Shown here: positions 11,007 through 23,106 of the stretch, in pieces
Numbering within the stretch: position 1 is the first letter of the stretch
How the letters are laid out: every line of letters begins with the position of its first letter
DNA from: Monodelphis domestica
Lineage: Eukaryota; Chordata; Mammalia; Didelphimorphia; Didelphidae
Assembly (NCBI RefSeq): GCF_027887165.1
Contig: NC_077232.1
Coordinates: 6,350,391-6,414,390 of the forward strand
Direction of reading: 5' to 3'
DNA length: 64,000 nucleotides
Made by a program: the position numbers and the translations under genes
Notes under the pieces: generated by a model
What the model was told of the DNA's origin: nothing
Seen by the model: only the letters and a program-made list of their open reading frames with translations
The model's database searches: none

Positions 11007-12050
11007 GTATATGACATTGTTACCATTTCGCCTTCCTCTTTGTTGCCATTTAGGCTTCTTGATTAGCTCCCCAGGAGGGGGGCAACAAATGACCAGCCCG
11101 GAGCCCGAGGGTCTGCCCCTCCTCGATGGTCTTCAAGAGGCCAATTGGGCACGCCAAGGCGGTCAGCCCGCGGGGCCCCAAGGGGAACCGCCGCAATGGC
11201 TCACCCACGGAAGGGGTCCGCGAGGTAGCTCCCGCTCTGGCCGCCTTGGCACAGGGGGCATTGGGCCTTCCTCAGGGCATCAGAGGGAGCCGCAGACCTG
11301 TGCAGGGTTCTGATAGCCGCCGTCAGCCGCCGCCGCGTACCAGACCAGGCTCCTTAGGCGTACTCGTAGCCATTGTCCCCTTTCTCGGGGCCGGGCGCCA
11401 AGGGAGCAATTTGCAAATCCCCCGTTCCGAGGGACAGGCAGCGGTCGCCCTTGCTGTACTGACCGTGCTGAGCCCTGGAGGGCGCTGTTTCAATGGAGGG
11501 GCGATGAGGGATCAAGTGAGGCTTTTCTGCAGGCAGGCCGGAGCGCTTCCCAATATGGGGGATGGGGTGTCCATGGGCGACTGGGCAGCACAGAGGCGAT
11601 AGAGGGTTCATGCCCAAGAGGAGAAGGCGGAGGCCGGGGGATGGGCTCGCCTAGCCCCACGGGCATATTCCTGGGCGAGCAAAAGCCCAGCCGCCCACGG
11701 GCCTGCGGGGCTTGGTCACGGAGAGAGACCGCAGCTTTTCTTCCAGGTTCTGCCCCCGGAAGGGCATCATGGTGTGACCCAAGGCAGGGAAGCCTCGGGG
11801 TTGGAAGGGCCCATCGAGACATACTGGCTGGGCGCCTGGCTCCTCTCCCCAGTAACAGACTAGAAATGGCAGCTTCCCCCCAGGGGAGCTTCCTCCCCTT
11901 GGAATTCCTCGCAGGCCCCGGCCGGAGCCGCTTGGAGCCTGTGGAAATGATGCTGGCATCCCGCTCGCTTTCCTCAGGTGCCAGCCGGCGGGGAAGCTGT
12001 TCTGGGCCCCCCTTTGGGGCTTTCAGGCGGGGTCCCCCGGCTGGGCAGAG

Positions 12051-12923
12051 CTAGGCTCCCCTGCTAGCCCTGGCATTCGGTGGCCTTGTCAGGCCCCCTT
12101 GTAACCAGGGCAGAAGAGATTTCAGGGCTAGAAGGAATTGGGGAGCCCTTTGCCAGCACCCTTGGAACATGTGCACGTGGCAGGCCCCCACTCTGCCTGC
12201 CCTCTCCCCAGGGGGCCCCAAGAGAGCAGGCGCCCCGCAGGCGTGTGGGGAGGGTCCCCAGGTGAGGGGATGCAGTCAGAGTGTGTGAAGCGAGCCGTCC
12301 GGCAGGCTCCGGGCTCTCCAGCCCTCTCCATTGTCAGATAAGACAACAGACTAATGGGAGGTCAGTGACTTGTGCACGGTCACCTCGGAAGGTAGCCTGG
12401 GAGGTGGGATTTGGCCTTCTTTCTGGGACGCGTCTCTTCTTTTAGCTAGCCAGGCGGATGCATTGTGTGGCTAGGACTGTGCTCGAACCCTGAGCAGCCC
12501 GCTAGGATCTGTCTGGCCCTCGGGGCAGCCTAAGGAGCCTTCTGGGCGTCAGGAGGAGCCGGAGGCCCTGTGGGTCTGTACAGCTGTCAGCAGAGGATAA
12601 CGCGCGAGCCTTGTGTACCCGGCAGAGCCAAAGATGAGAGGAGGCTGTCCCGGCGGGCTTGGGCTTGTCAACAAAGAGCAGACTGACTTACTGAGGGCTC
12701 AGCAAATCACGGCCATCAGGCCAAAGAGAATGTTAGTCATCGAGGAGATACATCAGGGCCGTGTTTGTGTTTCTGCTGTCATCGGTGACAACCTGTTTGA
12801 TTTGTTCATTCGTCCTTATTAACTGCTTCTCGTGGGAAGAGTGTAAGGATTTGAATTTATGACCATTCCGTGAATTACAATATGTGACTTTTATCTCTTA
12901 GAAATCTTGCATCCCAGATCCAT
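12051..12923. other. Intergenic; MIR fragment only
   Basis: GC-rich shoulder of the island. A diverged antisense MIR lies at about 12320-12425 (GTGACTTGTGCACGGTCAC). Nothing else recognised. Confidence 0.5.
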
Positions 12924-13130
12924 TAGGGCAGCCGGGTGGCTCCGTGGGGGGAGAACCAGCCTAGAGACGGGAGGTCCTGGGTTCAAATGTGGCTACAGAC
13001 ATTTCCTAGCCGTGTGACCCTGGGCAAGTCATTGCAGCCCCATGGCCCAGCCCTGACCGCTCTTCTGCCCTGGAACCAATCCCCAGGACTGATTCTATGA
13101 GGGAAGGGAAGGGTTTAAAAAGGAAAAAAA
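12924..13130 (+). repeat. Marsupial tRNA-derived SINE
   Basis: Full-length copy from GGGCAGCCGGGTGGCTCC, through B box GGTTCAAATG, to a TTTAAAAAGGAAAAAAAG tail. Confidence 0.85.
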
Positions 13131-16100
13131 GAATCCATTAACCCACCAATATCTGTTGAGTGCCAGCTTGATGGGCCAACCCCCACTAAGTGCTCTGGGG
13201 GGGTCATTGAGGCCCACTAAAGATGGGGTCCCCACCAGGGACCAGTGTCGGTTCTTAGCAGGGAATGAAGGCTGAGAGGGCCCAGGGGAAGAGCCCTGCC
13301 CTGGGGCAAGAAGTCCTGGATTCAAAGGCTGGCTCTGAGCCCAGGTAGGTTCCCTTTGTAAAGCCGGAGGCTCTCCTGGCTCCGGAGTTAGGTCTCACCT
13401 GCATCCAGCAGGCTGGTCTCTGCCTTGCACATCTCTGGAGCAGCTCCATAACCGCTCCTTTTTCATCCCGCCAGAGCAGGGCCGAAGAAGGACTGCTGAC
13501 TTGGGACTCAAAGGGCCCGAGTTCAAATCTGTGCTGTCCAGGCCTCCTGTGACGTAAGGATGGCCCTTGCCGCTCTTCAGACCCACCTGGCGTCTGTGTG
13601 TGTTAGGCGGGGGTCTCCTGTGCCGACGCAGACCGGCACCTTCTCTGCTCCCTTTCCTCTTGAAGTTTTCCCCAGGGCCCGTGAGGTGAGAAGCAACCTG
13701 CCTATTGTCACCCAGCCGGAATGGGTCTGAGGCAGGACTTGAATCCGGGACTTGCAGGGCTGGATGTTGATAGAACCAGCAGAAGTAGTGAGACTCCCGG
13801 AGAAAAGGAGAAAACAAGACTCTCTGTCTATGCCTTGGGCTGGGACTGAGCGTGCCGTGGCATCCAGGCTTTAGGAGAGAAGGCACTTGCCTCCGGGTCC
13901 CAGCCCCCTCCTCCTCTCCGCCCAGAGCCGCCAGAAGGCCGCTTGGGCCTTGGCTCTCCTCCTGGGTCTCACCCGGAGGAGGGCCAGCTCGGAGCTGGGG
14001 GAGGAGAGCCGCCGGGAGCCTTGGGGTGAGGGAGGAGGAGGAGGCAGGGACGTGGCTGGCGCAGGCTGGGCAGAGGCCCACAGCGCCAAGGGGCTTCTCG
14101 GGCCGGCCCTGGGAAGATGGCTGTGCGCCGAAGTGGCAGGAGATGGGCTTGGGGGGAGGAAGCAGATGAGGAGGCCCCAGGGAGCTTGTTGGCTGTTTCA
14201 GAGGGAGGGCCGGCAGGAGGAGGCGAAGAGGCCCGAGGCGCTCGCCCGTGGACCGGGGAGAGGCACGGGTGGGCCTGGGCTTTCATGGGTGTGGGGAGCA
14301 AAGCGGCCCCTCCTCTGCTCTTTAGAGGCTTCAGCAGGGCGAGAGTTCAAACTCAGCCTCTGCCAGTGCCTGGCTCTGACCCGGGCCTCAGCTTCTCGGC
14401 TGTCCCTCCCTTGGGGCAGCCCAAATGGCCCCTCGGTTCCCTGCTAGGTCCACTGCTTTGGGCCCTCCTGCCTTCCCTTCCCCGTGGGCGCGCTGGGCTT
14501 TGGGATCCTGGGATGCGAGGAAGGGCTCGGCCCTGCCTATGCTGGAGGAGGCCAGAGGAGCGTCCAAACGAGCATCGGCAGCCTTTCCTGAAGTCTGGAA
14601 GTGGAGTCTGGGCCCTGGACGGAGTCCAGCTGGAGCCAGAGCCTAGGAGGGGCTGGAGGACAGCCTCCGCACGGACCAGGAGTGGCCCTGTGACTCCTGG
14701 GGCAGGGGGAGGCCGGGAGCCCGCCCCCCCCCCCCCGCCCCCCGTGGCCAGCGTCCCAGAGCCTTGAGCCGCCCGGTGACGGGCTCCCTTTCTGTGTCTC
14801 CGCGGCTTCCACGTTGGGGGAGGCTTTAGCCTCCGTAAAGAGCCCCGCTTGGTGCTGGCTGCAGTTTCTTAGTGTGCTCTTTGAACCCTCCTTTCTCTAC
14901 CCCACCAGGCCCGGCCCGTCTCCCTAGAACAGGCTGAGCTTCACTGAGTCTGGTGGTTTGCTCGTCCAAATGTCTTTATTGTGCATCGCACGGGAAGCGC
15001 GCTGGCGAGCCAGGATCATCTCAGTGTTCTCGGTCCCTGCTTCGTGACGGCCATTTCCACGCCCGATGGGGCTGCGGGGAATGTGGGGGGGGGGTCGTGC
15101 CTGCCTGGCCCGAGTTCCTTCTGGCTGATGGTGTTGGTGGCCAAGATGGCAGGCCGGCAGAGAGGCTCCCTTCTTTGTTGAGATGGGTTTGGCCATCGGT
15201 GTGCCACCAGAGAGGGAGACGCCTCGCATCGTGCCATTAGCTGCCAGGGCCCCCCCCCCCCCCCCATTGTATGTCTTGGGACAGACCATATCTGTGAACA
15301 GGAGAAAGCCAAGCAAGCTAATGTTCTGCTCCGCCCCGCCCGGGGGGGGGGGGGGTCCTTTCTCTGCTGCCGAGGCTGCTCCATCTTGATTGTGGCCCAG
15401 AATCCCAGGATTCTCTCCTGAGGGGGTGGGGGGTGGGGGCGGCCCCGGGAGACCTGCCGCAGGAGCAGGCTGAGAGCCCCTGCTGCCAGCTACTGCCTGT
15501 GCTCTGAGGGAGTCGGGCTCTCATTGTTCCTGCGTCATTGCCCTCAGAAGCCTTTTCCAGCATCCTCCAGGCAGAACACTCTCTACCGGGCTGCCCGGGA
15601 TGCGGAGGAAAGCGCCAGGGCCGGGGATGGGGCCCTGCTCTTCCCCAGCTCCCTGGCTTTCCGGGGAGAGCTGTGCTCAGGGCAGCCCCGGAGCCGGGGA
15701 GCTCTGTTCCAGCACCTGCTGTGAGCCGGTTCCTGCGCCCAGGGGCCCAGGTACAGGGGAGCCCCCGCCTCCAGGGAGCTGCCAGGTGAACCCAGAAGAC
15801 AGCACGCAAAGGAAAACACGCAGACTGCATCCGTGGGGTCATCTCAGACGGGGCAGGACCGTGAAGGAGGCTCAGGAAGCCGGCGACGGGAGATGAGGAG
15901 AGAGAGCTGGGGATGAGCCACGGCACGGGGCGCCCTGGCGCTGTGGGGGCCCAGAGAAGGCGCTCCTGCCAGGCCCTGCTTAGCCCATTAGGGTGGCCCC
16001 GCACCCCGCTTGCTGTCCGGTCCCGCGGCCGCCCTCCCTCTTGGTTTAGCGTGTCAGGCAGGACCCAGCCCGGCGCTCCTTAATGGGTTTTCACGGCCTC

Positions 16101-16244
16101 GTGGACTCTTCTAGACATTTGGTTGCTCCCGAGACGCCCACTGGCCGCGGGACCCAGAGCAAATGCCCGAGTCCCTCCCTCACTGGGTGGTTTGGAAGAG
16201 CCGGTGCCTGTGTGGTCCCAATAGGTCCCCCCAGACACGCCTCC
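13131..16244. other. GC-rich intergenic DNA, no gene recognised
   Basis: Long stop-poor frames exist (for example 13887-14447), but none shows a known domain, conserved motif or plausible splice structure. C13 at about 14724-14736, C15 at 15250-15264 and G14 at about 15342-15355 are homopolymer runs. Confidence 0.5.
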
Positions 16245-16349
16245 TCCGAGCTATCCTCACCAGAATCCAGTGAGGTAGGGCCTGCCTTGATGCCCATTTT
16301 ACAGTTGAGGAAACTGAGCCTGGCAGAAGCAAAATGACTCCCCCAAGTC
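16245..16349 (-). repeat. MIR/THER-type SINE, first half, interrupted by an insertion
   Basis: Antisense SINE phrase CCCATTTTACAGTTGAGGAAA runs into GACTCCCCCAAGTC and is then cut. Its continuation (AAGCTGAGGCAGGACTTGAA) resumes at about 16617-16685. Confidence 0.6.
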
Positions 16350-16612
16350 TTTTTTTTTTTAACAATGCATATGGCTATTTTATTGAGACCCAACAAGGCA
16401 TTCATAACTGAGCTGCAGGCAATCAGTGGGTGTAGGAAGCTCGGCCCCTGATACAGCTTCAAAGATCCATGGCTTTACTAGCAAGGCTGCACCAGCCTCT
16501 GTAAGATGCTATTTTAATGCTGGCTTAGTCATGCAGTGGGGGGAGCATAGGGGGCTCCACAAACAACATTTTTCCTATCAAGTCAATCATGAGTGAATGG
16601 TCACTTTTTCCT
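16350..16612 (-). pseudogene. Candidate processed retrocopy of an unidentified mRNA
   Basis: On the minus strand this 260-bp insert ends with AATAAA (about 16383-16378) some 20 bp before a run of about ten A, as in a reverse-transcribed polyadenylated mRNA. It splits a SINE, and a GACTCCC repeat at both edges may be a target-site duplication. One frame reads LPTPTDCLQLSYECLVGSQ then stop, but I do not recognise the source. It could instead be an unlisted SINE or LINE 3' end. Confidence 0.4.
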
Positions 16613-16689
16613 TTAATCCTAGACTCCCTAGGAAGAAGCTGAGGCAGGACTTGAACTCGTATCCTAACCCCAGCATGGAATATAACGTG

Positions 16690-17820
16690 GGAATACCTTC
16701 TAGGCATGGGGGGGGGGGGGGATGCCAAGGCAGTGACACAGAGATGGAGAACGATGTGTGAAGAGTGGTAAGAAGGACATTCAGCCGGATCATGGAGGGA
16801 ATGACGTCTAATTCGGCAGGAAAGAGAGAGGGGCCCAACGGAGGCCTTGATCGTTGATTGTAGAGGTCAGAGGGAGCTCCAAGAATCGATCACGTGAGGC
16901 TGTTCCACCCCTGCTCACTCTCCCCAGGGCCTGGCCAAACAAGAGCTCCAGCTTCCCCACTCGGGAGTCCATTCTGGCCCAAAGTTGTCCGTGGGCTTCC
17001 TGGGTCGCCAGCCAGTCTGGGGCTCCCTCCCCGTCATGCCCACTTTGGAAATTCCTTCCCTCCTAACTTCCGGGGAGGCCCAGCCTTCCTTCCACACGGG
17101 GGCTCTTCACAGGTCCCAGGGCAGGGCCTTCTGCCCCGGCCCAATAAAGGGAGCGAGAGATGGGGCTGAGGCCAGTCCTCCTGACACCGTCCATCCCGTT
17201 TGCCCGTCGGAGACTGGAATATTTAGCATGGAAGGGAGCCAGGAGAAGCCTGGCCTTCGCTCCCCTGGTCCTGGCTGCGTGCCTCCTGTCCCTTCCATTC
17301 AGCTGGCAGCTCGGCGAGGGTGCGGACGCCGTCTTTGTGGGCTCCCCGTCTTAGCTCAGGGCCTAGAGAGAAGCACCTTCAGATGGGAACTTGTTGACGC
17401 ATTGATTCCTCGCGCTCTGGTCAGCGAGGCGCACTTCATGGCGCCATGGATTTCACCAGGAAAGAGCTCGTTGGGGGGAGGGAAGGAAGATCCTCTATTT
17501 AAGTGCATTCGGGATGTCCTGATCGCCAGGAGAGAAGATTTGGTTCTTGTTGGAAAGGCAGGATGTTCCGGAAGGACAAAAGAATAGTGGGGCTTCTCAC
17601 CATCGCTGGTGCGGGTGCGGCCTGGCAAGTTGGCATCACCCCCTGGGATGGGAAGATGGCATTCTGGAACCAAGCTGCCCTCTATCCCTGCCACGTTCTC
17701 TCTGAGACGGTTCGTGCGAATTGTTCCTCAGCTCTCCATGAAAAGGGAAATGGTGGCTTCATGACCTGCCGGTGACAGGGATCCCAGAGGAAAAATGTGT
17801 TCAAACTCTTATTGTCCTCA
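16690..17820. other. Intergenic, nothing recognised
   Basis: GC-rich sequence with a G14 run near 16708-16721. No gene or repeat family assigned. Confidence 0.5.
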
Positions 17821-17821
17821 T

Positions 17822-18025
17822 CAAAGAGGTCAGCTCGGAGCTCAGTGGACTGAGAATCAGGCCTAGAAATGGGAGGTCCTGGGTTCAAATTTGGCTTCAG
17901 ACACTTCCTGGTAGTGTGACCTCAGGCAAGTCACTATCCCCCTTTCTTAACCCTTGCCGTTCTGCCTTGGACTAATACACACAGTATTGGTTCTAAGACA
18001 GAAGCTGAGGGTTTAGAAAAAAATC
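17822..18025 (+). repeat. Marsupial tRNA-derived SINE
   Basis: Complete copy with GGTTCAAATT B box, AAGTCACT core and the ACACAGTATTGGTTCTAAGA end. Confidence 0.85.
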
Positions 18026-18330
18026 AGAGGGATTCTGCATCAAGGTACTGAAGAGAAGGAAAGAAGAGAATTCTTGGAGGGAAGAGCATTACTAGAGGAT
18101 GAAAGCTTTGTCTGAGTCAGCAATGAGTAAGCCAAAGGAAGGCCAGGAGAGGAAGCAGATTAGTTTGCCTGGAAAGTAATTCATTTGGAAAATGAGGAAA
18201 AGTCATTTTGGATATCAGGTGATTATTTAAAAAGTGATTAAATTAAATTGTTAAAAATCCTCCTTAATGCACCTGGAGCCCTTCTCCTGAAATAGCCAGT
18301 GGGGCATGAAAACTTTGTCAGTTTGCCATT

Positions 18331-18577
18331 AGGAAGGGAGGGAATTAAGGAAGAAGAGATGGAAGGAAGAAAGGGAAAGGAGGAAAAAAGGATGGGCATA
18401 GTGGAGAACAGAAGAAAGAAAGGAGGGAGGGAAGAATGAAAAGAGGAGGAAAATATCAACAGAGGGGGTGAAGGAAAGAGGAACGGAGGGAAGAAGAAAA
18501 AGAAGTACAGAGGAAAGAATAAAAGAAGGATGGAAAAAAGGAGAGAAGAGGGGGAAAAAGGAGGATGGAAGAAAACC
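18331..18577 (+). repeat. Purine-rich tract (GGAA/GAAA)
   Basis: About 250 bp almost wholly of A and G on the plus strand, imperfect. Confidence 0.75.
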
Positions 18578-18639
18578 GGTATTTGTTAAATTCCTCTCCT
18601 GGTGGCAGTGTTCAGTGCTGACCCTCCTGACCCAAAGGA

Positions 18640-18735
18640 CTTAAGGCCTCACTGAACCTCAGTTTCTTCTTATGTAAAATAAAGAGTCTGCACAAGATGG
18701 CCCCTGAGATCACTTCCAGTTCTAATTCTATGATC
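18640..18735 (+). repeat. MIR-type SINE fragment
   Basis: CCTCAGTTTCTTCTTATGTA, then a diverged 3' part. Confidence 0.55.
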
Positions 18736-18843
18736 AGTAGGAATTCCAAGAGCAGAAAGCATGTGCAGACATCTACAAAGTCACTGAAGCAGGAAGGAGG
18801 TACCAACTGCTGGGCACCTATAGAAAGTAGGACCTAAACTTGG

Positions 18844-19612
18844 GCCTTTTTTAAAGATATAATTTCATTGAAACTTTTTGGTTTTTACAACCCCAAAATT
18901 TCTCCCTGTATTCCTCCTCTTCCTCCTCTCAGAGAATCATCCCATATTAAAAAAAAATATATATATTTTAAGGAAAAAAATCAGCCTCTATTAACATGTC
19001 AAAAAAAAAAATCTGGCAATGTATGCCATGTTCCAGTCCTGTAAACTCTGACCTCTACAAAGGTGTGGAGAGGGAGACATCCTTTCCTGGTTCTTCTTTG
19101 TAGCCAAGCCTATTCCTTTCCTTTGGGTTTTGCTCTTTGCACTGCTTCTTTCTGTTTACTTTGTTGGATTTGTGAATATGTTTTTCTTGGGGCTGCTGAT
19201 TTCACTTTGCATCAGTTCAGGCAAGTCCACTATTCGTCATGTTGGTTTTTTACAGCACAGTAATGAATAATTTGTTACATTTATGTACTGAAATTTATTT
19301 AGCCGGTCATTCTCTGGGCAATGTGCGTCTACTTTGTTCCTAGTTTTTTGCTGCTACCAATACTTCTGTGAAAAATATTTTGGAACAGAAAGGACTGTTC
19401 CTTTGATCAGTGATCTCTTAAGGCTTACGCCTGCCCTTAGGCCCTTTGGATCATTTTATTTGCCTAATTTGGAATTTCTGTCTAAAATGGTGGCATTAAT
19501 TCACCACTCCACCAACAGTGTGCTACTGTGTCTGTCCTTGCATCCTTCCAAATATTCCCATCTTTTCTCATCTTTGAAAGTTTGCTGGATATGAAATAAA
19601 CCCTCAGAGCTG
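18844..19612 (-). repeat. L1 LINE, ORF2 end and 3' region, 5'-truncated
   Basis: Antisense L1: phrases such as TTTGCATCAGTTCAGGCAAG, CACCACTCCACCAACAGTGT and a T-rich left edge match the end of ORF2 and the 3' UTR. No open frame remains. Confidence 0.65.
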
Positions 19613-19614
19613 TT

Positions 19615-20868
19615 GTGGAGAGGTAGGAAGAAGCCAGCACCAGAGAGCTTTCACTGCCAAGCCGAGGGGTTTATAGATGAAATAGAGAGCTGCTTCCATT
19701 TACTTGTTGAGTGAAAGGATGACGTGGCCAGACCTGCTATATTTTAGGACTGTCGTTTTGCCATCTAGCTGAGGAGACATTTGAAGTCATTTGAAATGGG
19801 GAGCCTGATTCATCCATCAGTTATTAAGCACCTACTATGTGCCAGTCACCTCACTAAGCCCTGGAGATAGCCAGTCCCTGCTCTCAAGGAGCTTGTGATC
19901 TAGCTGAGGCCAGCTAGGGAAATAATGGAAAATAATGAACTGAGAAAAAGCACTAGAGTTAAGAGGGGCCAAAGAAGGCTTCCTGTAGGAAGTGGGATTT
20001 TAGGTGGGACTTAACGGAAGCAGGGAGGTGAGCAGTTGAAGCTGGGGAGGAGGAAGGCCATTTCAGGTGGGGGTTACAGCCAGGGAAAGTGCCTGGAGCT
20101 GAGACATGGATTGTTCTGTGTGTAGAACAGCCAGGAGGCCAGTGTTACTGGACTGAAGAGCAGGGGGAAGGAAGACGTGCAAAGGCCGGGAAGGGAGGAG
20201 GGGGCCACCTTAGGAAGGACTCTGAATGCCAAAAAAAGCATTTGGATCCTGGAGACTAGGTGGAGCGGCTAGAGTTTGAGAGGGGGCGGGAGGATGACAG
20301 GATTGGACCTGTCTTAGGAATCACCTTGGCTCCTGGCTGGAGTGTGCATTGGAGTGGGGAGAGACTGGAGCAGGCAGGACCCCCCTCCGCCCCGCCAGCA
20401 GCTACCCCGAGCGTGAGATGCTGAGGGTCTGCCTGGAAGTGGTGGCAGACAGATCTTGGGCAGCCATTCAGGATGGGGAGAGGTAGCAAGGCATCGGGAA
20501 GGACTCCTGCTTGTGGGCTGAGCCCTGGGAGGATGGGCTTGCCTCCCTTCTACAGGAGTAGGGAAGGAAGGAGCAGGGAGAGTTTCAGGGATGCGCTCAC
20601 GGTTTCTGTTGGGCATGTTGGGTTCAAGATGGCTGAAAGGCCCTTGGAGATGGGCCTGGAGGCCAGTAGAGAGACTGAGGCAAGAAGCATAGGGTTGCGA
20701 ATCATCTGCATAGCTGAGAGATGGTAGGATGCTGGCTCGAAGAGAGGAGAGAAGAGAACGTACATACATACGTGAGAGATGTGGAGCCCAAAATGAGATT
20801 CAGTCATTGGCCCATGTGTGACATAGATAAGAGTCAGCAGAGGCCATTGAGAAGAAGGCAGACAGGTA
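19615..20868 (-). repeat. L2/CR1-clade LINE, reverse-transcriptase region (antisense)
   Basis: Antisense L2 landmarks run in order: the target-proximal GCACCTACTATGTGCCAG at about 19830, GGAGGCCAGTGTTACTGGA near 20130 and CTCTGAATGCCAAA near 20220. On the minus strand at about 20695 the frame reads SYADDSQPYASC, the YADD catalytic box of reverse transcriptase. The first 170 bp may be a separate copy. The LINE is interrupted by the GA tract that follows and resumes at 21280. Confidence 0.7.
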
Positions 20869-20881
20869 AGAGGAGAAATAC

Positions 20882-21261
20882 AAGAGAGAGGGAGAGGGAG
20901 GGAGGGAGGGAGGGAGGGAGACAGAGGGACAGAGGGAGGGAGGGAGACAGAGAGAGAGAGAGAGAGAGGGGGAGAGACAGACAGACAGAGAGAGAGAGAG
21001 GGAGAGACAGAGGGAGGGAGACAGAGAGAGAGAGGGAGAGACAGACAGACAGAGAGAGAGAGAGGGAGAGACAGAGGGAGGGAGACAGAGAGAGAGAGGG
21101 AGAGACAGACAGACAGACAGAGGCAGAGAGAGAGAGAAAGAGAGAGAGAGGGAGGGAGGGAGAGAGACAGACAGACAGAGGCAGAGAGAGACAGAGAGAG
21201 AGGGAGAAACAGAGACAGAGAGAGAGAAGAGAGAGGCAGAGACAGATAGACAGGGAGGGAG
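20882..21261 (+). repeat. GA-rich tract (GAGA/GGGA/GACA)
   Basis: About 380 bp of purine-rich DNA with periodic GACAGACAGACAG interruptions, built from duplicated 55-65 bp blocks. It sits inside an L2-type LINE. Confidence 0.85.
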
Positions 21262-21279
21262 AACCGGGGGTGGGGGGGC

Positions 21280-21540
21280 AGCGTCTTGAAAATGCAGAGA
21301 GGAGAGAGACGACTGTCCTGCCTGAAAGGGCGCTGAATAGCTCCAAAAGCAGGCGAGAGGTCAAGAAAGAAGAGAAGGATTGAAAAAGGGCCTTTAGATG
21401 AGAAGGGAATGCCGATGGCATTAGAGAAAGCAGCTTCAAATGAGTGATGAAGTCCAAGGCTGATGGCAGAGCATTTAGAAGAGAACGAGCCCTCTGGGAG
21501 GGGCATCAAGAGAATGCCCGTCTTTAAAAGCCAGCTATTC
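21280..21540 (-). repeat. L2/CR1-clade LINE, continuation beyond the GA tract
   Basis: Antisense phrases (AAGAAGAGAAGGATTGAAAA, AGCAGCTTCAAATGAGTGAT) correspond to the region upstream of YADD in L2, in the right order and orientation to continue the fragment left of the tract. Confidence 0.6.
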
Positions 21541-22392
21541 AAATATGGGGTCAGACCCTTCGGGGAGCATCCCTTAGATACTCAAGCACCTCCACACCCC
21601 TTTATCAAATCATCCCTTTAACATTAATCACTACCTCAGAGCCAGACAAGGGCCTGGGACAGGCCTGGACAACTTCCCAAGGGTGGGAAGGTAGGCCAAA
21701 GAGAGAAGTTCTATCTCTGAATTGTGCAGGCTCGTGTTCTCCATTTGGCTCTGTCCGGGTACAAGAGACCATGAATGTTAGCTGCAGGAGAACCCCTCAG
21801 AGTGACAGTGGAAGAAAGGAAGGGCCAGACTCCCACTGACCTGTGACTGTCCTCCATCCTTGTGATGATTGCCACCCTGCCCCTGTCCCATGCCTTCTCC
21901 TCCCGAGGATCTTCTCTGTGGGCTCCTGTATGACCTCCATTGATGCTCCAGACATCTCTCAAGTACCGGGGTGGCATCCACGCTATCTCTCTATGGTCCC
22001 CCTGACTAACTTCCCTCCTTTCCCAACACCCGTGTCACAAGCTGCCACAACCCACCTGCCTCAGCCCGTGGCTTGCCTGGGTCTGGGTCTGGGCATCTTC
22101 TGCTGCTTGGACCCTCACAGAAAGCAACCAGACCGTTAGAAGGTGGCTGTGACACCAAGGAGCACTTTGGGAGTCCGCCATCCCCAGCACCCTCTCCTTG
22201 TCCCAAGGTAGGCCTGGCCCACTTGCAGCAGGAGCGAGGAAGAATGACAGTAATCCACCAAGGCTGTGGCCTGGAGCAAGAAGCAGTAGAAGCGTCAGCA
22301 GGAACCACCGTTTCCTCAGGGGCTTCGCCCGCTCATTTGGGCAGTTGGCGTCCTTCTTCCCCGTGTGGAGTATGACAGCCCTTCTTTGGTTT
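21541..22392. other. Intergenic, nothing recognised
   Basis: Mixed-composition DNA without recognisable exons or repeats. Confidence 0.5.
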
Positions 22393-22393
22393 T

Positions 22394-22585
22394 TAGCCCT
22401 TCCCCTCCATCTTAGAATCCAGACTGTATATTGGTTCCAAGGCACAAGAGCAGTAAGGCTAGGGGTTCAAGAACTTGGTCAGGGTCACCTAGCTGGGAAG
22501 GGTCTGAGGCCAGATTGGAACCCAGGACCTCCCATCTCCAGAGCTGGCTCTCCATCCACTGAGCCACCCAGCGGCCCCCTATTGT
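22394..22585 (-). repeat. Marsupial tRNA-derived SINE
   Basis: Antisense copy, with the reversed B box GGAACCCAGGACC and the 5' end CCACTGAGCCACCCAGCGGCC. Confidence 0.85.
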
Positions 22586-23106
22586 TACAGCTCTTTGGAA
22601 TGATCCTGAAGATCAGTGAGGAGACCATGCAGGGCTCCACGTGGGCAGCAGGTCTGAAGAAGCTCATCCTCCACAGAGGGCCGAATGGCCTCCAGCAGAG
22701 AGGAGGAAGTCCTGGGTGAGCAGAGCCCCTATGGTGGGGGCTGTTGGAGAACCAGGGCCCTGAGGTGCCTCTGGGGGTGCCTCTGTGGGGTCACACGAAG
22801 TTAGAGCTCCCACCAACTAATGGTGGCAGACAGCATGCCCAGAGCTGTGGGAGCTACCAGGCTTCTGCTGGCGGCCTTGCCCTGAAGCGCTACATGGTCA
22901 GGCTGTGCTGTCAGGGTCAGCATTGGAGCCTTCATTTGGGAGTTGGTCAAGGTCTGTCCCTAGAGAGGTTTTCAAAGTTTAAAAAAATCTTTTCCTAACT
23001 AGTCCAATAGAATCAGTTTCCTTTGGGATCTTACACTATTCTGAGAATGATCCATAGGCTTCCCCAAGCCAATTCAAGTCACCAAGCACTTATTAAAAAT
23101 ACCACC

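Larger units (their letters stand above)
7760..12050 (-). promoter_or_regulatory. KDM2A: CpG island, presumed KDM2A promoter
   Basis: About 4.3 kb of very GC- and CpG-rich DNA, densest at 7.9-9.5 kb and around 10.9-11.3 kb. Near-consensus NRF1 sites lie at 8837-8848, 8975-8986 (both CGCGCACGCGCG) and 9149-9160, and a YY1 site, CAAAATGGCGGC on the minus strand, at 8792-8781. NRF1 upstream and a sense YY1 motif just downstream of the start is a known housekeeping-promoter layout and implies leftward transcription. KDM2A is named from position only: in human the order is SYT12, RHOD, KDM2A in the same direction, and its first exon is non-coding. No KDM2A protein sequence is visible. Confidence 0.65.

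Noticed and set aside
13887-14767. Long GC-rich plus-strand frames
   Set aside because: Low complexity, overlapping frames on both strands, no recognised domain and no splice pattern.
20721-21383. Arg/Glu-rich frame that looks like an RS- or RE-repeat protein
   Set aside because: It is the GA tract read in one frame, and it lies inside an antisense LINE.
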